NCBI GenBank assembly: GCA_017464025.1
Contig: JAFUEI010000051.1
Span: forward strand, 1 to 64,000
Direction of reading: 5' to 3'
From: Paludibacteraceae bacterium
GTDB taxonomy: Bacteria > Bacteroidota > Bacteroidia > Bacteroidales > Paludibacteraceae
DNA: 64,000 bases
Every line of letters starts with the position of its first letter. Position 1 is the first letter of the stretch. Under the pieces are notes generated by a model. It ran no database searches. It was given only the letters and a program-made list of their open reading frames with translations, and had not been told where the DNA came from. Below, in pieces: positions 42,289-53,576 of this stretch. A program made the position numbers and the translations under genes.

Positions 42289-44196
42289 ATGGCATATACT
42301 ATGCAACAACTCGGGCGCATGACACCCGAAGAACTGACAGACCTTGCGCAATCGTTAGGTCTGAAACCGAGTAAGAACGCCAATCCGCAGTCTGTCATCT
42401 ACGACATTTTAGACGCACAGGCCGACCAACGTGCGCAACAAGTGCAGGCCAAGGTGGAGGCCCGGGCCCAAAACGGAGAAGAGGGCGAACGCCGCAAGAA
42501 ACAGCGCGTACACATACAGAAAAAACAGAGCGAGAAGGTGAATTTAGACTACTTCAACAAGAAGAACGACGCCCCGCAAGAGACACTTGCCAGCATCAAT
42601 GCCTCGCAAGGTATCCAAACGAGCGAGCAGAAGAAAGCTGCGGCCGCAGATACATTGTTCAACCTGCCGGCAACGGGTAGCGTCAGTGCGGGCTCTACGG
42701 ACAAAGCCGCCGCCGAGCCGGCGCAGCCCACCGCCCAGAAGAGCCGCCGCGGGCGCAAACCCAAAGCCGCCCAGCCGGTTGCCCCCGTGCTTCCCCTCAC
42801 CACGGAGCCTTCTGCCGCCCCCGCCCAAGAGGCGGCAGCCACGAAGCCGGAAGAGCCCGTGGCCGAGCAACCGGCCAAACGCAAGCGGGGCCGTCCTCGC
42901 AAAGACGAGAAGGCCGTTGCCGAGACACAACCGGCGCAGACGCCGGCAAGCGTGACGGAGCCGGCACCGCCCATCCAACCAGAGACTCCGACCAAGGAAA
43001 CGCCCAAAGAGAATACCAAGCAGGACAAACCGCAGGGCAAACCGCAAGAGAAGCCGGAGAGCCGACAGGGCTACGACTTCGGGGATGCCATCCGCGGCTG
43101 CGGCACCTTAGAACTGCTGCCCGACGGTTACGGATTCCTGCGCTCGGCCGACTATAACTACATATCGTCACCGGATGATATATATGTCTCCCAGCAACAG
43201 ATCAAGCAATACGGCCTGAAAGCGGGTGACACCGTGGAGTGCGTCATCAAACCCGCGCGGGACGGCGAGAAATACTTCCCGATGAGCAAGGTGGTCCGCA
43301 TCAACGGTTGCGCTCCGGAGCAGGTGCGCGACCGCGTGGCCTTCGAGCATCTGACCCCGCTCTTCCCCGACCACAAGTTCACGCTGTGCACGGGGAAGAA
43401 CGACCCGCTGAGCTGCCGCATCATCGACCTGTTCGCGCCCATCGGAAAGGGTCAGCGCGGCCTCATCGTCGCTCAGCCGAAGACGGGCAAGACCGTGCTG
43501 CTGAAAGACATCGCCAACGCGATAGCAGCCAACCACCCCGAGGTGTATATGATTGTATTGCTGATTGACGAGCGCCCCGAGGAGGTGACCGACATGGCCC
43601 GCTCGGTGAAGGCGGAAGTGATAGCCTCGACGTTTGACGAGCCGGCCGAGAACCACGTGAAGGTGGCCAACATTGTGCATGAGAAAGCGAAACGGTTGGT
43701 GGAATGCGGTCACGACGTGGTCATTCTGCTCGACTCGATTACGCGTTTGGCCCGCGCCTACAACACGGTGGCTCCTGCTTCGGGGAAGGTGCTGTCGGGC
43801 GGCGTGGAAGCCCAGGCGCTGCACAAACCCAAGCGCTTCTTCGGTGCGGCCCGCAACATCGAGAACGGCGGCTCGCTGACCATCATCGCGACTGCTCTGA
43901 CCGAGACGGGTTCGAAGATGGACGACGTGATTTTTGAAGAGTTCAAGGGGACGGGCAACATGGAGCTTCAGCTTGACCGCAAGCTGAGCAACAAGCGCGT
44001 GTTCCCCGCGGTGGACATCATGGCCTCTTCCACCCGCCGCGACGACCTGCTGCTGCCGCAGGAGGTGCTGACGCGCATGTGGGTGCTGCGCCGCCATCTG
44101 AGCGACATGAACTCGGTGGAAGCGATGGAATTTCTGAAAGAGCGCATGGAGCGCACGGAGAACAACGAAGAGTTTCTGCTGTCGATGAACTCATAA
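42289..44196 (+). CDS. rho: Transcription termination factor Rho
   Basis: The start at 42289 ([20 protein letters not shown]) is the family start; the ATG at 42169 lies upstream of the promoter. The 635-residue hexameric RNA helicase has an N-terminal helical domain, then a long low-complexity insertion (about residues 60-260) rich in Ala, Pro, Lys and Glu with AT-hook-like KRKRGRPRK and SRRGRKPK. The RNA-binding cold-shock fold follows ([14 protein letters not shown]), then the ATPase core with Walker [11 protein letters not shown], the LLIDERPEE loop and the [18 protein letters not shown]- and R-loops. The insertion is typical of Bacteroidetes Rho and may bind nucleic acids or drive phase separation. 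Confidence 0.96.
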   Translation: MAYTMQQLGRMTPEELTDLAQSLGLKPSKNANPQSVIYDILDAQADQRAQQVQAKVEARAQNGEEGERRKKQRVHIQKKQSEKVNLDYFNKKNDAPQETLASINASQGIQTSEQKKAAAADTLFNLPATGSVSAGSTDKAAAEPAQPTAQKSRRGRKPKAAQPVAPVLPLTTEPSAAPAQEAAATKPEEPVAEQPAKRKRGRPRKDEKAVAETQPAQTPASVTEPAPPIQPETPTKETPKENTKQDKPQGKPQEKPESRQGYDFGDAIRGCGTLELLPDGYGFLRSADYNYISSPDDIYVSQQQIKQYGLKAGDTVECVIKPARDGEKYFPMSKVVRINGCAPEQVRDRVAFEHLTPLFPDHKFTLCTGKNDPLSCRIIDLFAPIGKGQRGLIVAQPKTGKTVLLKDIANAIAANHPEVYMIVLLIDERPEEVTDMARSVKAEVIASTFDEPAENHVKVANIVHEKAKRLVECGHDVVILLDSITRLARAYNTVAPASGKVLSGGVEAQALHKPKRFFGAARNIENGGSLTIIATALTETGSKMDDVIFEEFKGTGNMELQLDRKLSNKRVFPAVDIMASSTRRDDLLLPQEVLTRMWVLRRHLSDMNSVEAMEFLKERMERTENNEEFLLSMNS

Positions 44197-44211
44197 ACAA
44201 ACAGACCTATT

Positions 44212-45225
44212 ATGAAGCGTACAATCATCTATATCATAGCGGCTGTATGTCTGATACTGAGCGGTTGCAAAGATTCGGGCCGCACGCTGACGAGTGCGAC
44301 GGGCAGCATCTACGAGATGCTGGTTGTGATGGATAAACCGGCCTGGGAAGGCGACGGAGGGGCGCTGGTGAAGCAGACGATGGGTGCCGACATGCCCTGC
44401 CTGCCGCAGATGGAGCCTTATTTCTCGCTCTCGCAGGTCAGCCCCGCCCTGTTTGACAACTTCCTGAAGCCGACGCGCAACATTCTGCAGGTGGACATCA
44501 ACCCCGACCGCTACACGCAGGTGAAGGTGCGCTACCAGACCAACGTATGGTCGCAACCGCAGGCGGTATGCCGCGTGCAGAGTCCGTCGGCGGAGGCATT
44601 TGCGGAAGCCTTCCCCGCCCATGCGGAGCAGATACGCAACTGGTTTGTACAGCAAGAGTTAGTGCGTCAGGGGCGCTTCTACCGCAACTACAAGACCACC
44701 GACACGCGTGAGGCGGTGCAACACCGCTTCGGCAGCGACATCAGCGTGCCGGCCGACTATATACTGGTGCGCGACACGACAGCCCTGGTATGGGCCGTGA
44801 ACGATGCGGGGAGTCTGAGGCGCGACCTCATCGTATGGAGTTATCCGTACACCGCCCCTGAGCAACTGAGCGCCGAAGCCCTGATAGCCAAGCGCAACGA
44901 GGTGTTAGGCGCCACCATCAGCGGGTCGCTGCCGGGCACGTATATGGGGACGGAGTTCAAGCATTTCCCCCCTATAATGACAGAGAAGACGGTGGGCAGC
45001 GCCTGGTGCGCCGAAATACGCGGCCTATGGAAGATGCAGGGCGGCGAAGCGATGGGCGGTCCGTTTGTGCAACATACGCGCATTGACGAGATAAACCAGC
45101 GCATCATCACAGCCGAGGTGCTCATCTTCGCACCCGGGCAAAAGAAACGCAATGCGCTGCGGCAAGCGGAAGCCATCCTCTACACGCTGCGGCTGCCGCA
45201 GGAGCTGACGCTGGAGGAGAAATGA
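44212..45225 (+). CDS. DUF4837 lipoprotein
   Basis: The 337-residue protein has a lipoprotein signal (MKRTIIYIIAAVCLILSGC, Cys19). The mature part matches DUF4837, a Bacteroidetes family of unknown function, with SIYEMLVVMDKPAW near the start and MTEKTVGSAWCAEIRGLWKM near residue 260. It starts 15 bases after rho and is probably cotranscribed with it. It is expected to be anchored in the outer or inner membrane, facing the periplasm. Confidence 0.82.
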   Translation: MKRTIIYIIAAVCLILSGCKDSGRTLTSATGSIYEMLVVMDKPAWEGDGGALVKQTMGADMPCLPQMEPYFSLSQVSPALFDNFLKPTRNILQVDINPDRYTQVKVRYQTNVWSQPQAVCRVQSPSAEAFAEAFPAHAEQIRNWFVQQELVRQGRFYRNYKTTDTREAVQHRFGSDISVPADYILVRDTTALVWAVNDAGSLRRDLIVWSYPYTAPEQLSAEALIAKRNEVLGATISGSLPGTYMGTEFKHFPPIMTEKTVGSAWCAEIRGLWKMQGGEAMGGPFVQHTRIDEINQRIITAEVLIFAPGQKKRNALRQAEAILYTLRLPQELTLEEK

Positions 45226-45348
45226 GAGACAGGGAGAGCCATTTCGTCAGTCGGGTATCGGGTAAACAGCAAGAATACCACTCTAATCTAACAACAATAG
45301 ACAGCTGCCTTCGGCCACTAAATGACAGATAACATAGGAGAAAATAGC

Positions 45349-45471
45349 GATATGCAACGTATGCGAAAATGCGAAAATGCGAAAATGCGAAAATGTCTCC
45401 TCCGTAACCTTGCCCAACCCATGCCCTCGCCACTTTTTCGCATTTTCGCATTTTCGCATATCCTGCATATC
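45349..45471. repeat. Large inverted repeat built of GCGAAAAT units
   Basis: Two 37-base arms (45349-45385 and 45435-45471) are complementary with about three mismatches; each consists mainly of tandem ATGCGAAAA units. The 49-base loop is ordinary sequence. Transcribed, this would form a long hairpin. It lies in the gap between two convergent lipoprotein genes. Confidence 0.8.
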
Positions 45472-45563
45472 CCTGTCACTGTCACGCTCTCCCCGTACTC
45501 CCCGTCTCGCCCACTATGCTCCCGCCGTTCACCATTGCCCCATCCCCCTCATTTCGTAGTTCT

Positions 45564-45793
45564 GCGGGTCTCCACCTCAGACCCGCTTCGTCGAGGCGTG
45601 GCTGAGGTCGGGTGCCCGTCCCGAGCAACCCGACCATACGCCCGCCTAAACTCTCCTTCAGGCTGGAGGGAACAGAGATGCCTGTGTGGTACGCTCTGAC
45701 GGGAGTAGTGGGGATGAGGGGGATGAGGGGGAATGAGAGGGAATGAGCTATTTTGGGGGGAGAGAAATGAGTTATTTTTTTTGGGGGGATGAG
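45564..45793. other. Structured, repeat-rich intergenic stretch
   Basis: There are perfect or near-perfect short hairpins at 45564-45586 (GCGGGTCT/AGACCCGC) and 45606-45635 (GGTCGGGT/ACCCGACC), which compete with an ACCTCAG/CTGAGGT pairing between them. From about 45716 there are degenerate repeats of GATGAG and of GAGCTATTTT, the last containing the stop of the next gene. I see no coding frame here. Confidence 0.5.
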
Positions 45794-46702
45794 CTATTTT
45801 TTTCTGAGGAGCAGATGGATCTCGTCGGGACCTTCGTCGCCACCGAAGCCGGAGAGGAAGTCCCACTCCATCTGCCGGTCGGTCAGGCGGGTGACCGTGA
45901 TATATGAGTTATATACCGGTTGGTTTTGCTCCCAACGGCTGAAGACCTCGTCCATCGTCATATTCGGGTCCTCGACAAACATGCCTTCTATCACAAGCCT
46001 ATAGCCATTGGGGACTTCTTTCAGTGTATATTTGCGCCAACGATAGTCATCGGTCTGCAAGTAGCCGTTTTGCGGGTCATATTCCACCATTCCCTTATCA
46101 GGGTCGAAGAGCCAGCATAGGTGTGTAAACTGCGCAATCCGTTCAACCGTCATCGTTTCCGTGGTGAGACCGGCGCCCCAGTAGCGACGTGTACCGCCCG
46201 TGACTTCCCATGTGCCGGCTATCAGCGAGCTGCTGCCGACCTCATCGGCATAACGTTTGAAGGTGTAAGCATAATAATGATCATGCGGCAGGATCATCGA
46301 CTGATTTAAATCGGACGGTACCTCGGTGGTCAAGACCAACATGTCCTTCGTAAGCGACACCACCTTGAGAAAGAGGAAACCTACTTCGCCCTCTTCCTTA
46401 TCGAAACGGAGAAACATACCATCCGATTGCTTTTCAACAACATAATGCACGGGCTGCGACTGCGTTGACTTATACAAGGTGTCGGCGCGGAACTCCCAGA
46501 CCTCAGCTAATTCGTCAAAAGTACGGAAGGGCGTCTTTTCGCCTGTTGCCTCCGTTACTGTTGCGGCCTCAATAAGTTGCCACTTGCCCTGCAGCATTAG
46601 ACGGGTCAGTGCTTCTGTTTGGGGCGGATTGGCGTTGCAACCGGTCAAGAGAGTTGCAACTATCAGCACAGACAATGCCGATATTGAGATAGGTGCTTTC
46701 AT
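45794..46702 (-). CDS. Lipoprotein with two lipocalin-like domains
   Basis: The 302-residue protein has a lipoprotein signal (VATLLTGC). Two similar halves begin LQGKWQLIEAATV (about residue 38) and IAGTWEVTGGTRR (about 165), each the GxW start of lipocalin-like beta barrels common in Bacteroidales. No ligand can be predicted. It ends LLLRKK within an intergenic repeat. A consensus promoter lies at 46731-46763. Confidence 0.7.
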   Translation of the reverse strand: MKAPISISALSVLIVATLLTGCNANPPQTEALTRLMLQGKWQLIEAATVTEATGEKTPFRTFDELAEVWEFRADTLYKSTQSQPVHYVVEKQSDGMFLRFDKEEGEVGFLFLKVVSLTKDMLVLTTEVPSDLNQSMILPHDHYYAYTFKRYADEVGSSSLIAGTWEVTGGTRRYWGAGLTTETMTVERIAQFTHLCWLFDPDKGMVEYDPQNGYLQTDDYRWRKYTLKEVPNGYRLVIEGMFVEDPNMTMDEVFSRWEQNQPVYNSYITVTRLTDRQMEWDFLSGFGGDEGPDEIHLLLRKK

Positions 46703-46730
46703 GATGATATGATTATGTATTTTTACGGGT

Positions 46731-46763
46731 GCAAAATTACAAGAATCCGGCTAACATACCAAA
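46731..46763 (-). promoter_or_regulatory. Promoter of the lipocalin-like lipoprotein gene
   Basis: Minus-strand TTTG (46760-46763), 20-base spacer and TAATTTTGC (46731-46739). Confidence 0.75.
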
Positions 46764-46899
46764 CAAGGGGCTGTATCATTTGTGTATTATTTCGTTTTTA
46801 CCCGTGTATGTTACGTCAGTCAAGCCCCCCTAAAAAGCCGCTGCGGGCAACGCGACCTATATTGCCGCGCCCCCGCAGTCGGTTTTATAAGCGTTCGTA

Positions 46900-48843
<1,944 letters not shown>

Positions 48844-48915
48844 AATAAATAAACGTACAAATGTTTACCGCGCAACGGCATACAATCGCCGCAGCGCGTA
48901 TGTGTTTTTACGCCT

Positions 48916-48948
48916 GCAAAGGTACTACAATTTATCTACCTGTGCAAC
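48916..48948 (-). promoter_or_regulatory. thrS promoter
   Basis: Minus-strand TACCTTTGC (48916-48924) with GTTG 20 bases upstream (48945-48948). Confidence 0.65.
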
Positions 48949-48970
48949 CCCAGAACCCTAAACCCCAGAA

Positions 48971-49013
48971 CCCCCTTCGGTTCCCCCACAGGGGGAAGGA
49001 AGCCATGGGGATG
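48971..49013. repeat. REP-like hairpin element, copy 1
   Basis: A TTCCCCC-ACA-GGGGGAA hairpin with flanks CCTTCGG and AAGCCATGGGG is shared with 58198-58241 and 59769-59810. Confidence 0.75.
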
Positions 49014-49039
49014 GGGGGCTGACAGGAGCGATAGGGGTG

Positions 49040-49621
49040 TCAGGAGCGGGGTTTAGTTTTTTTGCGGACGGTCCAGCCGAAGCGGCCGATTTCTTCACCA
49101 AGGCGGTAGTAATGCCCGTGGCTGTAGGTGATGAGGCGGGCCCGCTGCAGGTCGAAGGTTCCGGTGCGCGGGTCGATATACTGCTCGTCGGCCTGGACAT
49201 TGAGTACATCGGCAATGAACATGTCGTGGCTGCCCAAGGGGAGGATCTGCCTGACACGGCACTCGATGGAGAGCGGTGACTCGAGCAAGACGGGAGCCTT
49301 CACCTTTTCGCCCTGCACGGGGGTGAGATGCATGGTCCGGAACTTGTTGACCTCACGGCCGGACCGCACCCCGCACCAGTCGGCAGCCCGCGCCAGCGCT
49401 TCGTTGGTAAGATTGATGACGAACTCGCCCGTACGCTTGAGCAGCGGATAGGAATGGCGCTCGGGACGCACGGAGATGTAGCACATCGGGGGATTGGTAC
49501 AGACGGTGCCCGTCCAAGCGACGGTAAGCACATTCCATTCCGCCTCGGAGGCACCGCAGGTGACGAGCACGGCGGGCAGCGGATAGATCATTGTTCCTGG
49601 TTTCCAGTGTTGCTTAGGCAT
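49040..49621 (-). CDS. Flavin reductase-like protein
   Basis: The 193-residue protein has the flavin reductase-like (split-barrel FMN-binding) fold. Family segments are PLPAVLVTCG, VLTVAWTGTVCTNPPMCYISVRP and GEFVINLTNEAL. It probably binds FMN and reduces it with NAD(P)H, or acts as a small flavoprotein; the partner is unknown. It is preceded by the DUF4491 gene (gap 45 bases) on the same strand. Confidence 0.85.
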   Translation of the reverse strand: MPKQHWKPGTMIYPLPAVLVTCGASEAEWNVLTVAWTGTVCTNPPMCYISVRPERHSYPLLKRTGEFVINLTNEALARAADWCGVRSGREVNKFRTMHLTPVQGEKVKAPVLLESPLSIECRVRQILPLGSHDMFIADVLNVQADEQYIDPRTGTFDLQRARLITYSHGHYYRLGEEIGRFGWTVRKKTKPRS

Positions 49622-49666
49622 GGTAGAAAAGGTGTTTGGGCGGCCGTCTATTCCGGAGACAGCGGA

Positions 49667-49972
49667 TCAGTCGTTCTTCCGTCGGGGGTTGGCAGGAAAC
49701 CAGCCCTTGCGTACACGCTCGCGCTGCTGGAAGAGTTCGTGGATGCCCCAGAAGGAGGAAAAGGCGAAGACTCCCAGACAGATGCTGAGCACATGGTTAG
49801 TGACGAGCACCGAGCCTGCCGCACCGGCAACGCCCGCCAGCGCGAACAGCCACCACGAGCGCACGCCGAGGTAGTATTCCGCCTTGATGACGACAGGATG
49901 GAAAAAGCCGATGATGAGAAACGTGGCAAGGCCAATCAGTATGCCTTCGAAGGAAGATAGGGTGATGTCCAT
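49667..49972 (-). CDS. DUF4491 membrane protein
   Basis: The ATG at 49972 (MDITLSSFEGILIGLATFL) lies 22 bases after a promoter box and gives 101 residues; the ATG at 50032 precedes the promoter. There are two to three transmembrane helices with the motif FFHPVVIKAEYYLG, as in DUF4491, an uncharacterised family. The C-terminus is basic (RKGWFPANPRRKND). Confidence 0.8.
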   Translation of the reverse strand: MDITLSSFEGILIGLATFLIIGFFHPVVIKAEYYLGVRSWWLFALAGVAGAAGSVLVTNHVLSICLGVFAFSSFWGIHELFQQRERVRKGWFPANPRRKND

Positions 49973-49993
49973 AGTTGTTATGATTTGAGGGTG

Positions 49994-50026
49994 GCAAAGG
50001 TAGCACTTTCGGCCGATACCGGCAAT
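49994..50026 (-). promoter_or_regulatory. Promoter of the DUF4491 gene
   Basis: Minus-strand TACCTTTGC (49994-50002) with ATTG at the -33 distance (50023-50026). Confidence 0.6.
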
Positions 50027-50090
50027 CCCCATTTATTAGGAAAGAGCGAATTACACCGTGCTTAAAGGTACTTCTAAAAATCACCCTTAA

Positions 50091-50120
50091 GAAAAGCGAA
50101 AGGCGGGGAGTTCCCGCCTT
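50091..50120 (-). terminator. Terminator after tRNA-Pro
   Basis: An AAGGCGGG/CCCGCCTT stem with a short loop is followed on the minus strand by a T-rich tract (CGCTTTTC). Confidence 0.7.
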
Positions 50121-50121
50121 G

Positions 50122-50195
50122 TCGGGGTGACAGGATTCGAACCTGCGACCTCCTGGTCCCAAACCAGATGCGCTACCGGACTGCGCCACGCCCCG
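50122..50195 (-). tRNA. tRNA-Pro (anticodon TGG)
   Basis: A 74-base cloverleaf: acceptor CGGGGCG/CACCCCG with one C-A mismatch at the sixth pair, D-loop with AGTCCGGTAG, anticodon loop TTTGGGA (TGG), T-loop GGTTCGAATCC, and discriminator A. CCA is not encoded. The promoter lies at 50221-50253. Confidence 0.95.
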
Positions 50196-50220
50196 AATAC
50201 CCTTACTTTATTAAGCGGCT

Positions 50221-50253
50221 GCAAAGGTACGCAATATTTTCAACGTGTGCAAA
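50221..50253 (-). promoter_or_regulatory. tRNA-Pro promoter
   Basis: Minus-strand TTTG (50250-50253), 20-base spacer and TACCTTTGC (50221-50229). Confidence 0.75.
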
Positions 50254-50305
50254 CAGAAAAGGCGGCCTGCCGAGAAAGGGTCCTTCTCATCCAACGGAGG
50301 GATAG

Positions 50306-51142
50306 TCAGACAGCGGTGCTGCTGCATGCGCTGATGCATGCCTGGCAGGAAATCTCGCCGGCAGCGGTGCGCAGTTCATAGTGGATGGCATTGCCCTCGT
50401 TGAGGAAAAGGACGGCGACGTCGTCGCCGCGTCGCACTTCGCGCGCGTACTTGATATCAATGCGCAGGCCGCGTGTTTCGCCGAGTTCGGCCGGCGAGAG
50501 CGGGAGCGAACGCTTCAGGCCGGTAGGTTCGCAGGCATTGAGCATGAACTCCAAGTACTTGCAGGAGTTGCAGTGCCCGTTGTAGTCGATGTCGGAATAC
50601 TGCACCTTATGAGGCCAGATGCCTACAGGTGAGCTTTCTGACGGCTGAATCTCGCAGTAATCACCCGCCAACCACCCGCTAATCACCCGCTCGACATTGC
50701 TGAAAGCGTGCATCCGCGGTGCACGTTCGAGGCTGACGGGCAGTCCGTTGGCCATATCGAGGAAGGCCGGCTGGTCGAAGACGTTCTGTGCGGTGCGGTC
50801 GGTCATGCTGATGACGGCCCATACGGATCGCACCAGTCCGATAAGACGGCCTGCGACGGAGAGGCGGAAGTTGCGCATGGAGAGCATGTGGATGTTCTTC
50901 TCGACCCATGTTTCGACGGTCATCACCTCGTCCACAGTAGGTAGATAGCTGATTTGAAGGGAGAGGTTGGTGAGCACCCATGTGAGGTTCTGCTGCACGA
51001 GATAGCGCATGCCGAAGCCTCCTTGGTCGGCCACAATACCGGCCGAGTTGAGGAGATAGTTTTCCAACGTATAGAGACGGAGACGGTTGTTCTGGTCCAA
51101 GTCCTGATACTGGATGGTGTAGTCGATTCTGCTGATTTTATC
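50306..51142 (-). CDS. Acyl-ACP thioesterase (FatA-like)
   Basis: From the ATG at 51142 (MDKISRIDYTIQYQDLDQNNRL) the protein has 278 residues in two hot-dog domains; the second holds the motif SDIDYNGHCNSCKYLEFMLNA, with the Asn/His/Cys-type catalytic region of FatA/FatB-like enzymes. It releases fatty acids from acyl carrier protein. An ATG at 51196 would overlap the stop of the peptidase gene by 13 bases and is less likely but not excluded. Confidence 0.82.
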   Translation of the reverse strand, partial: DKISRIDYTIQYQDLDQNNRLRLYTLENYLLNSAGIVADQGGFGMRYLVQQNLTWVLTNLSLQISYLPTVDEVMTVETWVEKNIHMLSMRNFRLSVAGRLIGLVRSVWAVISMTDRTAQNVFDQPAFLDMANGLPVSLERAPRMHAFSNVERVISGWLAGDYCEIQPSESSPVGIWPHKVQYSDIDYNGHCNSCKYLEFMLNACEPTGLKRSLPLSPAELGETRGLRIDIKYAREVRRGDDVAVLFLNEGNAIHYELRTAAGEISCQACISACSSTAV

Positions 51143-51183
51143 CATGATTACAGTGGTATGATTATCCAAGCCATTTGTCCTGA

Positions 51184-53358
51184 TTATTTGAGCCATTTGT
51201 CGAGCCAGCCGATAAACTCGCGCTGCCAGAGGATGCCGTTCTGGGGACGGAGCACCCAGTGGTTCTCGTCGGGGAAGATAAGCAGTTCGGCGGGAATGCC
51301 GCGCATCTTAGCGGCATCGAAGGCGGCCATACCCTGATTGGCGAGGATGCGGTAGTCTTTCTCGCCATGGATGCAGAGAATGGGCGTATCCCACTTGTCC
51401 ACAAAGCGGTGGGGCGAGTTGCTGAAGGTGCGCTGTGCGACAGGGTTGTCCTTCTCCCAGTAGGCGCCTCCCATATCCCAGTTGGCGAACCACTTTTCTT
51501 CCGTCTCGAGGTACTGCATCTCCATATTGAAAATACCATCGTGGGCGATGAAAGCCTTGAAGCGGTGGTTGTGGTGTCCGGCGAGCCAATAGACGGAGAA
51601 ACCTCCGAAAGAGGCCCCGACGCAGCCGAGACGGTCGCGGTCCACATAGGGTTCGGTGCAGAACTCGTCGATGGCGGTGAGATAGTCGCGCATGCACTGT
51701 CCGCCGTAGTCGCCGGAAATCTGTTCGTTCCAGTCGATGCCGAATCCGGGGAGTCCGCGCCGGTTGGGGGCAACAATGATATAGTCGTGAGCCGCCATAC
51801 GCATGAAGTTCCAGCGATAGGACCAGAACTGCGAGACGGGGGACTGTGGTCCGCCCTCGCAATAGAGGAGAGTCGGATATTTCTTCTGCGGGTCGAAATG
51901 CGGCGGGTAGATGATCCACGTGAGCATCCGCTTGCCGTCGGTAGTGGTCTGCCAGCGGGGCACGACGGTGCCCATGTCCACCCGGTCGTATATCGGTTTG
52001 TTTTCAAACGTGAGTTGGCGGAGCACGCCGTTCTGCTCGAGCAGTGAACCGGAGCGGTACACATCTTCGCGAGCGGAAGAGAGATTCAGGTCGGCGGGAT
52101 GGAAGCAGAAGAGCTCGTTGCCCTCGCGCATGGAGTGGCGGAGGGTGTAGATGACGGTGTATTCCGGGGCGAGTGGCGAGCGGAGGATATCGGCCGGCAG
52201 GTAGTCGTACTGTCCGTCGGTGAGTTCGCAGAGCCTGCCGTTGAGGTCTATCAACCAGAGATGTGAGAGGGCGTGCCATACGCCGGAGAAGACGATACAG
52301 GTGTCGTCGAGCCAGCGGTAGTCGTCCACATTGCTCTCAAATGGCCGGCTGAGGAAGGTCTTCTCACCGGTCTGCATATCCATCACGAAGAGGCGGTTGA
52401 GGTCGGACTCGTAGCCGTCGCGCTCCATGGAGAGCCATGCCAACTTAGTGCCGTCGGGCGAGAAGGCGGGGTTGGTGTCGTAGCCAGCCATGCCCTCGGT
52501 GAGGTTGCGGGTGGTGGCGGAAGCGAGGTCATAGAGATAGATGTCGGAATTGGTGGACAGCGCATAGTCGATACCGGCCTTCTTGCGGCAGGTGTAGGCG
52601 ATCTGCCCGCCGTCGGGGCTCCAGCAGAGCTGCTCCATTCCTCCGAAGGGCTTCATGGGGGACTCGTAGGGAGTTCCCTCCAAGAGGTTGAGGGTTCCGC
52701 CTATAGCGGCGGAAGCGATGCGGTTGCCCTCGCCGACGGCTTTAAGACGGAGTTCGGCCACAAAGGGCTGCGGCACCGTCTCGGTCCATTCGTCCCAGTG
52801 CTTGTACATAAGGTCTTCCACCACGCGTCCAGATGCGAGGGGCAGGTCGGGATAGCGGTCGGCAGTGGAGGCGACGGTCTTGACCTGTGAGACGAGGATG
52901 ATACGGTCGCGCTTGGGGCTGAGCAGGAATCCATCAATGTCGGAATCGTAGCCACTGACGGGGAGGTCCTTGCCATCCTGACGGAGGAAGAGCTTTCCGT
53001 CACGCAGATAGGCCAGCACGCCGCCGTTGCCGAACCATGCCGGATCGGAGCCGACGAACTCGTCGGTGACGCGGAGCGGAGAGACGGTATCGGAGGTTTG
53101 TTCACAGATACGGATCCACGTGGTGGAACGGTTTTCGGGGACACTATAGTAGCTGACGGTATAGGCCAGCAAGCCCGTTTCGGCATCGACAGCCACGGAG
53201 CCGATACGCCCCATCGCCCAAAGAGCCTCGGCGGAGAACTGACGGTTCCGGATAGCGGGTGTCTGACGGGTAACGGGTTGTTTTTGTTCTTCTTCGGTTT
53301 GCATACAGCCGGTAAGTAAGACGGCAGCGAGTACTGCCAGAAGGAAATGTTTATACAT
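51184..53358 (-). CDS. S9 family peptidase (prolyl oligopeptidase type), lipoprotein
   Basis: The 724-residue protein has a lipoprotein signal (LLAVLAAVLLTGC, Cys18). A seven-bladed beta-propeller follows (about 40-430) with WD40-like repeats such as AFSPDGTKLAWLSM. The alpha/beta-hydrolase domain (about 450-720) has Ser in GASFGGFSVYW, Asp in HGEKDYRI and His in DENHWVL. It should cleave short peptides at the cell envelope, as DPP-like and acylaminoacyl-peptidase-like enzymes do in Bacteroidales. Confidence 0.9.
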   Translation of the reverse strand: MYKHFLLAVLAAVLLTGCMQTEEEQKQPVTRQTPAIRNRQFSAEALWAMGRIGSVAVDAETGLLAYTVSYYSVPENRSTTWIRICEQTSDTVSPLRVTDEFVGSDPAWFGNGGVLAYLRDGKLFLRQDGKDLPVSGYDSDIDGFLLSPKRDRIILVSQVKTVASTADRYPDLPLASGRVVEDLMYKHWDEWTETVPQPFVAELRLKAVGEGNRIASAAIGGTLNLLEGTPYESPMKPFGGMEQLCWSPDGGQIAYTCRKKAGIDYALSTNSDIYLYDLASATTRNLTEGMAGYDTNPAFSPDGTKLAWLSMERDGYESDLNRLFVMDMQTGEKTFLSRPFESNVDDYRWLDDTCIVFSGVWHALSHLWLIDLNGRLCELTDGQYDYLPADILRSPLAPEYTVIYTLRHSMREGNELFCFHPADLNLSSAREDVYRSGSLLEQNGVLRQLTFENKPIYDRVDMGTVVPRWQTTTDGKRMLTWIIYPPHFDPQKKYPTLLYCEGGPQSPVSQFWSYRWNFMRMAAHDYIIVAPNRRGLPGFGIDWNEQISGDYGGQCMRDYLTAIDEFCTEPYVDRDRLGCVGASFGGFSVYWLAGHHNHRFKAFIAHDGIFNMEMQYLETEEKWFANWDMGGAYWEKDNPVAQRTFSNSPHRFVDKWDTPILCIHGEKDYRILANQGMAAFDAAKMRGIPAELLIFPDENHWVLRPQNGILWQREFIGWLDKWLK

Positions 53359-53477
53359 AGGGTTGTTACAGTGAGTTTGTCTTATTCTTGTCAGGGCAGG
53401 TGCCCAAAGCCAGAGGGGGTTGCAAAGATAGTGAAAGTTTTCTGAACGGGCAAATATTCATTCGCACGTCGGGGGCA

Positions 53478-53510
53478 TTTTCATATACCACGATTTCTTT
53501 GTACCTTTGC
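53478..53510 (+). promoter_or_regulatory. dapB promoter
   Basis: TACCTTTGC (53502-53510) with TTTT at the -33 distance (53478-53481). Confidence 0.6.
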
Positions 53511-53576
53511 ACGCTAATACAGACAACGACCCGACAAGAGTATTCGAAAACGGATACCCCTACAAGAATACCAAAC

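Noticed and set aside
45358..45395. Possible CRISPR array from the tandem GCGAAAAT units
   Set aside because: Units are contiguous with no spacers, and no cas genes are present.
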